From NCBI GenBank assembly GCA_030917185.1, contig JAUPVF010000040.1, positions 1 to 22,974 on the forward strand: 22,974 nt of DNA, in the 5' to 3' direction. The position numbers and the translations under genes were made by a program. Source of the DNA: Patescibacteria group bacterium. GTDB lineage: Bacteria; Patescibacteriota; Minisyncoccia; Phycocordibacterales; DATDWN01. Position 1 is the stretch's first letter; every line of letters begins with the position of its first letter. Under the pieces are notes generated by a model, which saw nothing but the letters and a program-made list of their open reading frames with translations, searched no databases and was not told the origin of the DNA. Positions 7,289 to 14,903 of the stretch are shown one piece after another.

Positions 7289-7313
7289 GTCGGCCACAGG
7301 GCCGACTTTTCTT
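7288..7313 (+). terminator. Intrinsic terminator after the 144-aa gene
   Basis: AGTCGGCC (7288-7295) and GGCCGACT (7300-7307) form a perfect 8-bp stem with an ACAG loop, followed by TTTCTT. It starts on the last base of the stop codon. Confidence 0.9.
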
Positions 7314-7326
7314 ATCTGTGGATAGT

Positions 7327-7359
7327 CAATAGTTGACTTGTTAACTATTGTGATATACT
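7327..7359 (+). promoter_or_regulatory. ABC transporter promoter with inverted-repeat operator candidate
   Basis: TATACT (7354-7359) is 7 bases before the ATPase ATG. TTGACT (7333-7338) lies upstream with a short 15-bp spacer. CAATAGTT (7327-7334) and AACTATTG (7343-7350) form a perfect 8-base inverted repeat with an 8-base gap that overlaps the -35, as expected for a repressor site. Confidence 0.55.
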
Positions 7360-7366
7360 AGGGGAC

Positions 7367-8161
7367 ATGACATATAGTATTGAAGTAAAAAATGTTTCAA
7401 AAAAGTTTGATGATTTTGTAGCGGTAGATAACATTTCATTTACCGTTACTGAGGGAGAAATTTTTGCATTTCTCGGTCCAAATGGTGCCGGTAAAACTAC
7501 CAGCATTAAAATGTTAACAACATTATTAGAGCCAACATCAGGTTCAGTTATTTTGAATGGGTTTAATGTGGCATTAGAATCAGATCAAACTCGCAAATCG
7601 TTTGGTATTGTATTTCAGGATCCAAGTCTGGATAATGACCTAACCGCATATGAAAATATGGAGTTCCATGCTGTGTTATACGGCGTTCCATCCAGTGTAT
7701 ACAAACCACGTATTGTAGAGTTATTAAACCTTGTTGAACTATGGGATCGCAAAGACGATCTCGTCAAAGATTTTTCTGGTGGAATGAAACGACGACTGGA
7801 AATTGCTCGTGGGCTACTGCATCATCCACGAGTATTATTTTTGGATGAACCAACACTGGGGCTTGATCCACAAACACGTAATAAAATATGGGAATATATT
7901 TCCAATTTGAACAAAAAAGAACATCTAACTGTTTTTTTCACCACTCATTATATGGAAGAAGCTGATCGGGTTGCCCAACGTGTTGCGATTATTGATCATG
8001 GGAAAATTATTGCAAGTGGAACTCCTATACAACTGAAAGAGAAAACCAAATCAGCCACATTAGAAGATGCTTTTTTGGCATTAACGGGTACGGATATTCG
8101 GGCAGATAACTCGGCTTCAATGGATGGTATGCGAATACGTAATAAATTATGGAATAAATAA
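7367..8161 (+). CDS. ABC transporter ATP-binding protein (DrrA/CcmA-like exporter class)
   Basis: This 264-aa nucleotide-binding subunit powers an ABC-2 type exporter. It has Walker A GPNGAGKT (residues 37-44), a Q-loop with VFQDPSLD, the signature FSGGMKRR, Walker B VLFLDEP, the D-loop GLDPQ and the switch histidine in TTHYMEEAD. The C-terminal segment (VAIIDHGKIIASGTP onward, with LEDAFLALTG) is that of DrrA-type ATPases, which are linked to export of drugs, lipids or polysaccharides. The substrate cannot be told from sequence. No Shine-Dalgarno is present and the -10 box is 7 bases from the ATG, predicting a leaderless mRNA. The permease gene follows after one base, so the two form an operon and presumably a complex at the cytoplasmic membrane. 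Confidence 0.93.
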   Translation: MTYSIEVKNVSKKFDDFVAVDNISFTVTEGEIFAFLGPNGAGKTTSIKMLTTLLEPTSGSVILNGFNVALESDQTRKSFGIVFQDPSLDNDLTAYENMEFHAVLYGVPSSVYKPRIVELLNLVELWDRKDDLVKDFSGGMKRRLEIARGLLHHPRVLFLDEPTLGLDPQTRNKIWEYISNLNKKEHLTVFFTTHYMEEADRVAQRVAIIDHGKIIASGTPIQLKEKTKSATLEDAFLALTGTDIRADNSASMDGMRIRNKLWNK

Positions 8162-8162
8162 T

Positions 8163-8906
8163 ATGAAAACAATCTATATACTGTGGTTACGACAATTAAA
8201 AAAATATTTTCGTTCAAAACAGAGAATGTTCGCCTCACTTGCCCAACCCCTCTTGTTTTTGTTTGCGTTTGGTTATGGGTTTGGATCGGTATTTGCTAAA
8301 GCCGGAGATGGTAATTATATTACTTTTCTTGCCCCTGGTATTATTGCAATGACCGTCATGTTTACTTCTGTTTTTTCTGGTATTGAAATTATTTCAGACA
8401 AACAGTTTGGTTTTTTGAAAGAAACATTAGTTGCACCCGTTTCTCGGTTTAATATTATGTTGGGACGAACATTGGGTGGTGCGACGGTTGCTTGTATTCA
8501 GGGTGTAATTATTTTTCTTATTACATTGGTGGCTGGTTTTCATCCAGCGGTTTCTGGTTTATACATGGCTTTCGTGTTTATGTTTATGCTTGCCTTGTTT
8601 TTCACTGCATTCGGTACTGCCATTGCATCAAAATTAGATGATATGCAGGGTTTCCCTCTCATTATCAACTTCCTTGTCATGCCACTATTTTTCTTATCCG
8701 GAGCGTTATTTCCTGTCACCGGTCTACCAAAAGTGTTTGGTATGCTTGTTCGGCTAAATCCTCTCTCGTATGCTGTTGACGGTATTCGTGGTTCATTAAG
8801 CGGGGTGCATGCATTTTCATTGTCTTTTGATTTCGTAATCCTTGCAGTCTTTGCATTTCTATTTTTATATATTGGTGCAGAATTGTTCAAACGAATTCAA
8901 GCATAA
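8163..8906 (+). CDS. ABC-2 type transporter permease
   Basis: This 247-aa integral membrane subunit pairs with the upstream ATPase. It has about six hydrophobic segments: residues around 20-45, 55-80, 100-128, 135-158, 168-190 and 220-240. The family-typical stretch is LVMPLFFLSGALFPVTGLP followed by NPLSYAVDGIRG, the ABC-2 membrane signature shared with DrrB and NodJ-like exporters. I start at the ATG at 8163, one base after the ATPase stop codon. The in-frame GTG-type start at 8124 would overlap the ATPase and adds no homology. Translation is probably coupled. The likely job is efflux or export of a lipid-like or drug-like compound, with no further evidence for substrate. Confidence 0.92.
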   Translation: MKTIYILWLRQLKKYFRSKQRMFASLAQPLLFLFAFGYGFGSVFAKAGDGNYITFLAPGIIAMTVMFTSVFSGIEIISDKQFGFLKETLVAPVSRFNIMLGRTLGGATVACIQGVIIFLITLVAGFHPAVSGLYMAFVFMFMLALFFTAFGTAIASKLDDMQGFPLIINFLVMPLFFLSGALFPVTGLPKVFGMLVRLNPLSYAVDGIRGSLSGVHAFSLSFDFVILAVFAFLFLYIGAELFKRIQA

Positions 8907-8937
8907 AGACTAACTGTCCATTTACCCAACTGACTGG

Positions 8938-8943
8938 TACAAT
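8938..8943 (+). promoter_or_regulatory. -10 box of the Pif1-like helicase gene
   Basis: TACAAT lies 6 bases before the ATG at 8950, again predicting a leaderless mRNA. The -35 region (around 8915-8920) is poor. Confidence 0.5.
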
Positions 8944-8949
8944 ACATTT

Positions 8950-10623
8950 ATGTTGCAATCTGAGGCATTAGACATTTTGAAACTGGGCAAAAATGTTTTT
9001 TTGACTGGCCCTGCCGGCAGTGGAAAAACACATGTTTTGAACGAGTATGTGCGGTATTTGAAATCACATGCAATAGATGTGGCAGTAACCGCATCTACTG
9101 GTATTGCTGCAACTCACTTGGGTGGGCAAACTATTCATTCATGGTCTGGGCTTGGTGTGCGGGATACACTGACGGACTATGATATTGATGATTTAATGCA
9201 ACGGGCATATTTGTATAAACGATTTGAACGAACGAAAGTTTTGATTATTGATGAGGTGTCCATGTTGCATCACTATCGGCTAGATTTGATTGAATGGATT
9301 TGTCGTCAATTCAAACGTGATGAAAAACCATTTGGCGGAATGCAAGTTGTATTTTGTGGAGATTTTTTTCAGTTACCACCAGTCACTCGAGGTGAAATAG
9401 TTGAGTCAGAGTTTGCGTATAAGGCGGAGGCATGGTTACGTGCACGACCGACCATTTGTTATTTATCAGAACAACATCGTCAAAAAGATGCGGAGTACGT
9501 ATCTATTCTTAATGATATTCGGGCAAATACAGTCAGTAAAAAAACAATTGATGTATTGTATAGTCGGTTAAATAAAGATCCTGACTATGTCACCGAGCCA
9601 ACAAAACTATTTACTCATAATATTGATGTTGATGTTATCAATAACCGCCATTTGGATGTGATAGAAGGAGAACCACAGGAATACAATATGATGTGGAAGG
9701 GGTCACAACATTTGGCGGACACACTAAAAAAAAGTTGTTTGTCACCAGAAAAACTTGTTTTGAAAGTTGGTGCACGTGTTATGTTTACCAAAAATCATAT
9801 GGAAGGTACGTACGTAAACGGCACGTTAGGCGTGGTTCATAAATTTAATTCATTTAATGAACCGGTGGTACGAACAGCCAACGGGACAATGATTGATGTA
9901 ACGCCTGTATCATGGCAGATTGAAGAGGAAGGAAAAGTTAAGGCCGAGATTACCCAATTTCCATTACGGCTTGCATGGGCTATTACGGTTCATAAAAGTC
10001 AAGGAATGTCGCTTGATGCGATGGAGGTTGATCTATCAAAATCATTTGTTCATGGCATGGGCTACGTTGCTCTTTCTCGCGTACGGTCACTTGCAGGCAT
10101 GAAGTTATTAGGGTTTAACGAAAAAGCGTTGCAGGTTGATCCTGAGGTGTTAGAGAAAGATGTCTTGTTTCGTCACGAGTCAGAAGACGCAGTAGATGAT
10201 TTGAAAAAGTTATCACGTGGAGAGATAACAGAAAAGCAGGCACGGTATCTGAAATCAATTGAGCCAGAAGAAAAGACAAAAATAAAACGAAAAGAAAAGG
10301 CAAGCAAAAAATCAACCGAGGAAATTACTGCTGATATGGTACGTGATGAAATACCACTCGATGAAATAGCCGAAGCACGAGCATTGAAAGCAGAAACTAT
10401 TGTGTCACATATTGAAAAAATGTTACTAGATAATCCGAGTCAATGTCCCGATTTTGCATACCTTCGTCGTGAGTTTAAGCGTTCTGAACTTGATGATATT
10501 TTGAAGGCGTTTAGTGACGCAAAAACAAAAACACTTGCACCAGTCTATAACCTACTTGCTCAGCGCAAAAAAAAGCCAAATTATCTCAAAATTCGGCTTG
10601 CTCGGCTTTTTTTGGAAGAGTAG
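8950..10623 (+). CDS. Pif1-family helicase with C-terminal HTH
   Basis: This is a superfamily 1B DNA helicase of the Pif1/RecD2-like group, 557 aa. Motifs in order are Walker A GPAGSGKT (residues 20-27), motif Ia TASTGIAA, Walker B LIIDEVSM (about 98-105), motif III GDFFQLPPV, EQHRQ, and near residue 340 the UvrD-C2-type ITVHKSQGMSLD with ALSRVRSL. After a lysine-rich linker (about 435-455) comes a C-terminal module with MVRDEIPLDEIAEARAL and ETIVSHIEKML, which fits the helicase-associated helix-turn-helix found in many CPR proteins. It probably unwinds or remodels DNA such as G-quadruplexes or stalled forks; the exact substrate is inference. It stands alone between the ABC exporter and tspO. 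Confidence 0.92.
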   Translation: MLQSEALDILKLGKNVFLTGPAGSGKTHVLNEYVRYLKSHAIDVAVTASTGIAATHLGGQTIHSWSGLGVRDTLTDYDIDDLMQRAYLYKRFERTKVLIIDEVSMLHHYRLDLIEWICRQFKRDEKPFGGMQVVFCGDFFQLPPVTRGEIVESEFAYKAEAWLRARPTICYLSEQHRQKDAEYVSILNDIRANTVSKKTIDVLYSRLNKDPDYVTEPTKLFTHNIDVDVINNRHLDVIEGEPQEYNMMWKGSQHLADTLKKSCLSPEKLVLKVGARVMFTKNHMEGTYVNGTLGVVHKFNSFNEPVVRTANGTMIDVTPVSWQIEEEGKVKAEITQFPLRLAWAITVHKSQGMSLDAMEVDLSKSFVHGMGYVALSRVRSLAGMKLLGFNEKALQVDPEVLEKDVLFRHESEDAVDDLKKLSRGEITEKQARYLKSIEPEEKTKIKRKEKASKKSTEEITADMVRDEIPLDEIAEARALKAETIVSHIEKMLLDNPSQCPDFAYLRREFKRSELDDILKAFSDAKTKTLAPVYNLLAQRKKKPNYLKIRLARLFLEE

Positions 10624-10653
10624 AGTTTGTTATTTCATGGGGTGTTCAAGGAG

Positions 10654-10662
10654 TGGTATAAT
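10654..10662 (+). promoter_or_regulatory. Extended -10 promoter of the TspO gene
   Basis: TGGTATAAT (hexamer 10657-10662) is an extended -10. The transcript would start near 10669, giving a leader of about 25 nt without a clear Shine-Dalgarno. Confidence 0.5.
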
Positions 10663-10694
10663 GAAATATATTATTTAATAATCTATTTTATTTT

Positions 10695-11090
10695 ATGCCT
10701 ACATATACATGGTATCAATCATTAATCAAACCAACATGGGCACCTCCTTCATGGTTATTTGGTCCAGTGTGGACGGTGCTCTATACTATTATTATTTTCT
10801 CATATGGATATGTAGGATATTTATTTTTGAATAAACGAATTCCTTTTATGGTTTTGTTGCCGTTCATCTTGAATATTGTTTTTAATCTATTATTTACACC
10901 TATTCAGTTTGGTTTACAAAATAACTATCTTGCAGCAGTGGACATTGTGCTTGTTCTTGCGACCCTTATTTGGGCGCTCATTGCTATTTACCCACATGCT
11001 CGTTTTGTCACATATTGGAATATCCCGTACCTTCTCTGGGTCATGTTTGCTACGGTATTGCAGTTGACCGTAACCTATTTGAATAGATAA
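10695..11090 (+). CDS. tspO: TspO/MBR family membrane protein
   Basis: This 131-aa protein has the fold of the translocator protein/benzodiazepine receptor family, five-helix membrane proteins that bind porphyrins and other hydrophobic ligands. Conserved features are WYQSLIKPTWAPPSWLFGPVWTVLY at the start, split across helix 1 and loop 1, then LNIVFNLLFTPIQFGLQN in helix 3, and the WNIPYLLWVMFATVLQ segment in helix 5. It is shorter at the N-terminus than typical members (about 155-160 aa), with the first helix reduced. Start choice follows the ATG nearest the promoter. No haem or porphyrin genes are nearby, so the ligand is unknown. Confidence 0.9.
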   Translation: MPTYTWYQSLIKPTWAPPSWLFGPVWTVLYTIIIFSYGYVGYLFLNKRIPFMVLLPFILNIVFNLLFTPIQFGLQNNYLAAVDIVLVLATLIWALIAIYPHARFVTYWNIPYLLWVMFATVLQLTVTYLNR

Positions 11091-11131
11091 TTAAGGGCGG
11101 GGTATGGTTGGAGGCAGGTCAGGTTTTACTG

Positions 11132-11164
11132 TATAATGTCCTCACTATCCTTTTGTAGTATAAT
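11132..11164 (+). promoter_or_regulatory. Two -10 boxes upstream of the methyltransferase gene
   Basis: Two perfect TATAAT boxes occur, at 11132-11137 and 11159-11164. The first has TTGGAG 18 bp upstream (11108-11113). The second lies 9 bases before the ATG at 11174 and would give a near-leaderless mRNA. Two start sites could set different methylase/endonuclease timing. Confidence 0.55.
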
Positions 11165-11173
11165 GAATGATTC

Positions 11174-12373
11174 ATGGGTGATAACACGATTAAATTTGCA
11201 GACCTTTTTGCTGGCATCGGGGGATTTCATCTTGCGGTAAGCAAATTTGCTAAAGAAAAAAATAAAAAGAGTTTACCTGTTGTTGTGAGTGAAAATGATT
11301 TAGATGCTCAATTAGTTTACAAAAAAAACTTTCACACTGATATCTGTGGTGATATACGAACACTCAACCCTACAGATTTTCCTGATTTTGATATTTTGTT
11401 TGCTGGTTTTCCTTGCCAACCTTTTTCCAAGGGTGGTAAAAGGGAAGGATTTGCCGATGATACTCGAGGCACTTTGTTTTTTGATGTAGTAAGGTTTTTA
11501 CAAGAAAAAAAACCGAAGTATTTTCTCCTAGAGAATGTTTCAAATCTAGTTTCTCATGATAATGGAAATACATATGCGATTATTACGGGTGCACTGAGAG
11601 AACTCGGTTATAGTATCCCAGACAAGCCCTTGGTTATCAGTCCGGTTTCAATTGGCATCCCATCATTGCGTAGCCGGGTCTATATCCCTGGGGTGTTACA
11701 GCATGATAACCAAGAATTTGATTTTAGTAAGATATATTCTATATTTCAAAATAATAATAAAAATGATCTTTCTATTTATACTATTATCAGTAATGATCCC
11801 GTTGATGAAAAATATTATATATCTGATTATGAAAAAAATGTTCTTGATATGTGGGATGAGTTTTACCAGGGTATAGAACAAAAAGTTATTGGTTTCCCAG
11901 TTTGGTCTGAGGAGTTTGGTGTCGATTATGATTATTCTGATTTGCCACGATGGAAGCAGAATTTTATTCAAAAAAATCGTGACCTATACAATGCAAACAA
12001 GCAATTTTTAGATCTATGGCTAAAGAAATACATTGGTTTTACTGAACTAAAAAAAACTCATAAAAAATTTGAGTGGCAAGCGGGGACACACTGCCACTCT
12101 GTATACGATGGTCTAATCCAGTTTAGACCATCTGGTATTAGGGTTAAGAGACCTAATTATTTTTCAACATTGGTGGCCATGAATCATTCTCAAATTGTAG
12201 GTCCTTTGAAAAGGAGGTTGTCACCACAGGAGACCCAGAGGTTACAGTCGTTTCCTAGGAATTTCATGTTGCATCCTGATGATAGGGTGGCATTAAAGCA
12301 ATTAGGGAATGCTGTTAATGTTGAAGTGGTTTACAACATTATTAAATTTATTTTTGAACATGATGAAAGTTGA
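11174..12373 (+). CDS. DNA (cytosine-5)-methyltransferase
   Basis: This is a type II C5-cytosine methyltransferase, which transfers a methyl group from S-adenosylmethionine to a cytosine within a short recognition site. The 399 aa contain motif I FADLFAGIGGFH, motif IV GFPCQPFS with catalytic Cys81, motif VI FLLENV (residues 117-122), motif VIII-like SLRSRVYI, motif IX RRLSPQETQRLQSFP and motif X QLGNAVNVEV. The target recognition domain lies between about residues 190 and 330 and gives no hint of the site to me. Its last codons overlap the start of the endonuclease gene, so the pair forms a restriction-modification operon. No Shine-Dalgarno precedes the ATG. Confidence 0.95.
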   Translation: MGDNTIKFADLFAGIGGFHLAVSKFAKEKNKKSLPVVVSENDLDAQLVYKKNFHTDICGDIRTLNPTDFPDFDILFAGFPCQPFSKGGKREGFADDTRGTLFFDVVRFLQEKKPKYFLLENVSNLVSHDNGNTYAIITGALRELGYSIPDKPLVISPVSIGIPSLRSRVYIPGVLQHDNQEFDFSKIYSIFQNNNKNDLSIYTIISNDPVDEKYYISDYEKNVLDMWDEFYQGIEQKVIGFPVWSEEFGVDYDYSDLPRWKQNFIQKNRDLYNANKQFLDLWLKKYIGFTELKKTHKKFEWQAGTHCHSVYDGLIQFRPSGIRVKRPNYFSTLVAMNHSQIVGPLKRRLSPQETQRLQSFPRNFMLHPDDRVALKQLGNAVNVEVVYNIIKFIFEHDES

Positions 12374-13535
12374 ACAAGTTACAAAAGATGGGGTTGTTGT
12401 AAAGGCAATAGATCAGATTTTTACACCACAAGAGATTTATTTATTGCTAAAAAACATGGGTTTTGAAGTTGATTCACGAAATAATCCATTCAAAGTACAT
12501 CTTGATGGGAAAGAATATATGTTACATATAAAAAATGTAACATATCTTGGAAATCCACACCCGTTGTTTAAGAAAAGAATACAAATTCCTAAAAAATGGT
12601 TAACATCTTTATCGGCACGTAACTCTTTTTTGTTGGGTGTATATAAACATGATGACAATGTCATTTTTATTCATTTTGATAAATCAAAATATCTTAAACG
12701 TGCAATGAATAATTCATCTGCCCATGTAAGCACGATTGATTTAGCTCATGCGGTGGAAGAGGGTGTTTTTAGGAAAACTGATTCGGGAGGTAACATTATT
12801 ACTGTTTTTAGTCGAGATCGGTTTATGGATATTTTTGGATTAATATCAAACAACACACATGTAGATTTGGTAAGTACCGAAGTCTCATTATTTCAAAAGT
12901 TTTTAGGGCAACTTAAAACAGAATGGTATGGTATTGCATCGTATAAAGAAATGTTAGAAGCAAAGTTCCCCGATGCTCTTCAGCCAGAATGGCCGGGGTT
13001 CTATTTGGAATTTAATTTTCAAAAGTTTTCTTTAGGTAATCACGAATATAAAAATATTTTCAAATATATAAAAAATAAAAAAACAGGACAGATTGATTTA
13101 GATCTGGATTTTTCTGGTAGATATTTTGGTGACCTGAAAATGCATAGTAAAACAAGCGGGGTTATTATGGGAAACGAAAAGACAACTATGAACGAAGCAT
13201 TAAAAAAATACGGAAAGATATGGTATGTGGTATTTCATCATACTACTGAACGAGACAAGGACCATGGGGGACGTACTACTCAGTTTTGGAATCAGACGCT
13301 TATTGATATAGGGAAGAAAGATAAAAGTCGCACATTAAGTTATTTGAATAGAATGAAGTACTCCATTAATCTAGTCATGATGGATATTTTAGAAATCAAC
13401 CAGTTTAATAAACCATATCTACAAACATTAAAACAAGGGATGAATTCAAACCAACGGGCGAGAAAAGATAAATATGCAATACATAATAAACACATTAATA
13501 ATTTTTTAGTTTCTCGGTCTATAGTTAAAATATAA
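12360..13535 (+). CDS. Putative type II restriction endonuclease
   Basis: The 391-aa product is encoded directly after the methyltransferase, overlapping it by 14 bases at an ATGATG start, so translation is likely coupled. A nuclease core is suggested by acidic residues in DLDLDFSGRYFGDLK, ending in D258-L-K260 and compatible with a PD-(D/E)xK site. It is followed by an IMGNEKTTMNEAL helix and the WYVVFHHTTERDKD strand. C-terminal QGMNSNQRARKDKYAIHN resembles tails of C5-methylase-partnered endonucleases. Cognate cleavage at the methylase's site is inferred from gene order; the recognition sequence is unknown. The earlier in-frame codon at 12309 lies deep inside the methylase and is rejected. 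Confidence 0.8.
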   Translation: MMKVEQVTKDGVVVKAIDQIFTPQEIYLLLKNMGFEVDSRNNPFKVHLDGKEYMLHIKNVTYLGNPHPLFKKRIQIPKKWLTSLSARNSFLLGVYKHDDNVIFIHFDKSKYLKRAMNNSSAHVSTIDLAHAVEEGVFRKTDSGGNIITVFSRDRFMDIFGLISNNTHVDLVSTEVSLFQKFLGQLKTEWYGIASYKEMLEAKFPDALQPEWPGFYLEFNFQKFSLGNHEYKNIFKYIKNKKTGQIDLDLDFSGRYFGDLKMHSKTSGVIMGNEKTTMNEALKKYGKIWYVVFHHTTERDKDHGGRTTQFWNQTLIDIGKKDKSRTLSYLNRMKYSINLVMMDILEINQFNKPYLQTLKQGMNSNQRARKDKYAIHNKHINNFLVSRSIVKI

Positions 13536-13586
13536 AAGATATACACATCATATATTATTTTTTATGTTGGATCGGGATTAGCGATA

Positions 13587-13615
13587 TTGACAAAAGTGTT
13601 GTTTGGGTGTATAAT
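13587..13615 (+). promoter_or_regulatory. Perfect consensus promoter of the DGR target gene
   Basis: TTGACA (13587-13592), exactly 17 bp, then TATAAT (13610-13615) match the sigma-70 consensus at every position. The predicted start near 13622 gives a leader of about 195 nt before the ATG at 13818. Confidence 0.85.
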
Positions 13616-13631
13616 ATATATATATATATAT
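13614..13631 (+). repeat. (AT)9 dinucleotide tract at the transcription start
   Basis: Nine uninterrupted AT units begin inside the -10 box and run through the predicted start site. Slippage here could change promoter strength. Confidence 0.85.
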
Positions 13632-13658
13632 GTAAAGTTCCTTGATAAGACTTGCGAC

Positions 13659-13708
13659 TGGTCATAGCCAAAAGAGGCTTAAATTTAGGCATTTTTTGGC
13701 TATGACCA
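13659..13708. repeat. 50-bp imperfect palindrome in the leader of the DGR target gene
   Basis: Perfect 15-base arms (TGGTCATAGCCAAAA and its complement, 13659-13673 and 13694-13708) surround a 20-base centre that is itself nearly self-complementary about the same axis (GCTTAAATTTAGGC, 13677-13690). No T-run follows on either strand, so it is not an intrinsic terminator. Confidence 0.85.
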
Positions 13709-13762
13709 CCATTGCGGTTGTCCTCTAGTATCTTGTTGTTCATTTTGCCACATTTGCGGCGC

Positions 13763-13776
13763 CACCTTATAAGGTG
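13763..13776. repeat. 14-bp perfect palindrome plus small hairpin before the start codon
   Basis: CACCTTATAAGGTG reads the same on both strands. Further on, CCGAC and GTCGG (13789-13803) form a hairpin whose right arm touches the GGAGAAGG Shine-Dalgarno, which could affect ribosome access. Confidence 0.6.
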
Positions 13777-13817
13777 TGTAAAAAGAACCGACTACAGGTC
13801 GGAGAAGGTAGATAACA

Positions 13818-14411
13818 ATGGCAACGAAGTATGATTATGCTGTACTCATCGACGGAGTCGATGCGACAGCAGTGTTCAATAAAATGGGAGGACCCGCTGT
13901 TGCTCAGCGATTTCTCTCTGGTGATTTCGTTCTGGTGGAGGCACCGAAGCCCGAACCACCACCCGAGCCCGTGCTCGACTTCACCATCAGCGTAGACCGT
14001 TCCGTGAAGCCGATTTATCCCGACTGGATGAAGGAGGTGATGCATCCTGAACTGGAACTCGCTGGACCCACCGAATACGACCTATCAAAGGTCGAGAAGT
14101 GGCTCGCCAGGGGACAGGGCACAGGAGTTGTCACAGGGAACACCATCTACAAGGAACTCCAGACCAAAAATGCACTGGCTGACCAACTCGGTCTAGCCGA
14201 TCTCCTTGCTATTCAGGCGAAGGGTCTCGCGGTCTTCCGCTCCCTCTACAATGGCAAGGCTGTATTCGGCTGGAAGTCGGTCGTCCAGGACCATCACGGC
14301 ATCCTGTTTGTCCCGTGTCTCATCGAGAACGGTGGCAAGGTTGTGGTGCGCTGGGTCTGGTTGGACTACTACTGGAGCTCCCGCAGCCCTGCTCTGCGCT
14401 TCAGCAAGTAA
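13818..14411 (+). CDS. DGR variable target protein
   Basis: The 197-aa product is the protein diversified by the retroelement. Its last 41 codons contain the VR, which differs from the downstream TR only at TR adenines. The 11 changed residues are H160, I162, F164, C167, R178, V180, Y184, Y185, S187, R189 and S190, all Asn (AAC) or Tyr (TAT) codons in the template. The end, PALRFSK, matches the conserved close of DGR C-type-lectin-like domains, so a ligand-binding pocket is inferred. Before it lie an N-terminal domain (1-41), a Pro/Glu linker (PKPEPPPEP, 43-51) and a middle domain (YPDWMKEVMHPELEL, about 67-133). No signal peptide or membrane segment is seen. GGAG(AAGG) upstream sets the start. 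The gene is visibly GC-richer than its neighbours. Confidence 0.92.
   Translation: MATKYDYAVLIDGVDATAVFNKMGGPAVAQRFLSGDFVLVEAPKPEPPPEPVLDFTISVDRSVKPIYPDWMKEVMHPELELAGPTEYDLSKVEKWLARGQGTGVVTGNTIYKELQTKNALADQLGLADLLAIQAKGLAVFRSLYNGKAVFGWKSVVQDHHGILFVPCLIENGGKVVVRWVWLDYYWSSRSPALRFSK
14286..14407 (+). repeat. DGR variable repeat (VR)
   Basis: This 122-bp stretch aligns without gaps to the TR at 14770-14891, offset 484. It has 15 mismatches, all at TR adenines (A to T 6, A to G 6, A to C 3), and none at the other 88 bases. Identity stops one base after the shared CAGCAA. The last 21 bases (14387-14407) are invariant and GC-rich, as expected of an initiation-of-mutagenic-homing site. Confidence 0.96.
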
Positions 14412-14433
14412 GAGAGCTTAGACTTTGCCACTC

Positions 14434-14447
14434 GGATCTTTTGATCC
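14434..14447 (+). other. Small hairpin just after the VR
   Basis: GGATC and GATCC pair around TTTT, 23 bases past the stop codon. DGR targets often have a hairpin or cruciform just downstream of the VR that aids homing; this one has a short stem, so the role is tentative. Confidence 0.45.
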
Positions 14448-14464
14448 TTTGGTTTTAGTCCTTT

Positions 14465-14493
14465 GGCGCTACCTCAATTGGGTAGCGCCTTTT
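14465..14493 (+). terminator. Intrinsic terminator of the DGR target gene
   Basis: GGCGCTACC (14465-14473) pairs perfectly with GGTAGCGCC (14481-14489) and is followed by TTTTC. It separates the target gene transcript from the TR unit. Confidence 0.9.
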
Positions 14494-14525
14494 CATATAA
14501 ATAATAAAGTTAAATATAAAATTTT

Positions 14526-14534
14526 TGTTATACT
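14526..14534 (+). promoter_or_regulatory. Candidate promoter of the TR RNA
   Basis: TGTTATACT is an extended -10 (hexamer 14529-14534) just past the target-gene terminator. No good -35 is seen. Transcription would begin near 14541. Confidence 0.5.
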
Positions 14535-14769
14535 GAAAATGGTAGTAGGTGAATATCAGTGCGTGTTTACGAATGCGTACCACCGAACCCAGTATCCATA
14601 CATCCAGAGTATTTGCGACCAAGGTTTCAAATAGTGTGGTGTATGTAGCACTTCATAAAAAATGAATATACTTGGTATGGGATTTTAGGGCATTACGATG
14701 CCAAATACGATACAGCCCCGAGAGGTATTCAAGGGGTAGTGGAATGGAAGAAGTCCCATATATTTCATG

Positions 14770-14891
14770 CAGGACCATAACGGCAACCTGAATGTCCCGT
14801 ATCTCATCGAGAACGGTGGCAAGGTTGTGGTGAACTGGAACTGGTTGGACAACAACTGGAACTCCAACAACCCTGCTCTGCGCTTCAGCAA
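14770..14891 (+). repeat. DGR template repeat (TR)
   Basis: This is the non-coding master copy of the VR. Read in the VR frame it has ten AAC codons at variable sites plus one TAT. Randomising the adenines of these codons can never give a stop codon (NNC, TNT). There are 34 adenines, of which 15 differ in the present VR. Confidence 0.96.
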
Positions 14892-14903
14892 CTTTCTTCA
14901 TTT

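Noticed and set aside
13659..13708. Palindrome as terminator of the restriction endonuclease gene
   Set aside because: It lies downstream of a perfect promoter and has no T-run on either strand.
14425..14634. Open frame of 69 codons between the DGR target and the TR
   Set aside because: It runs through the target-gene terminator, has no ribosome binding site and no recognisable protein features.
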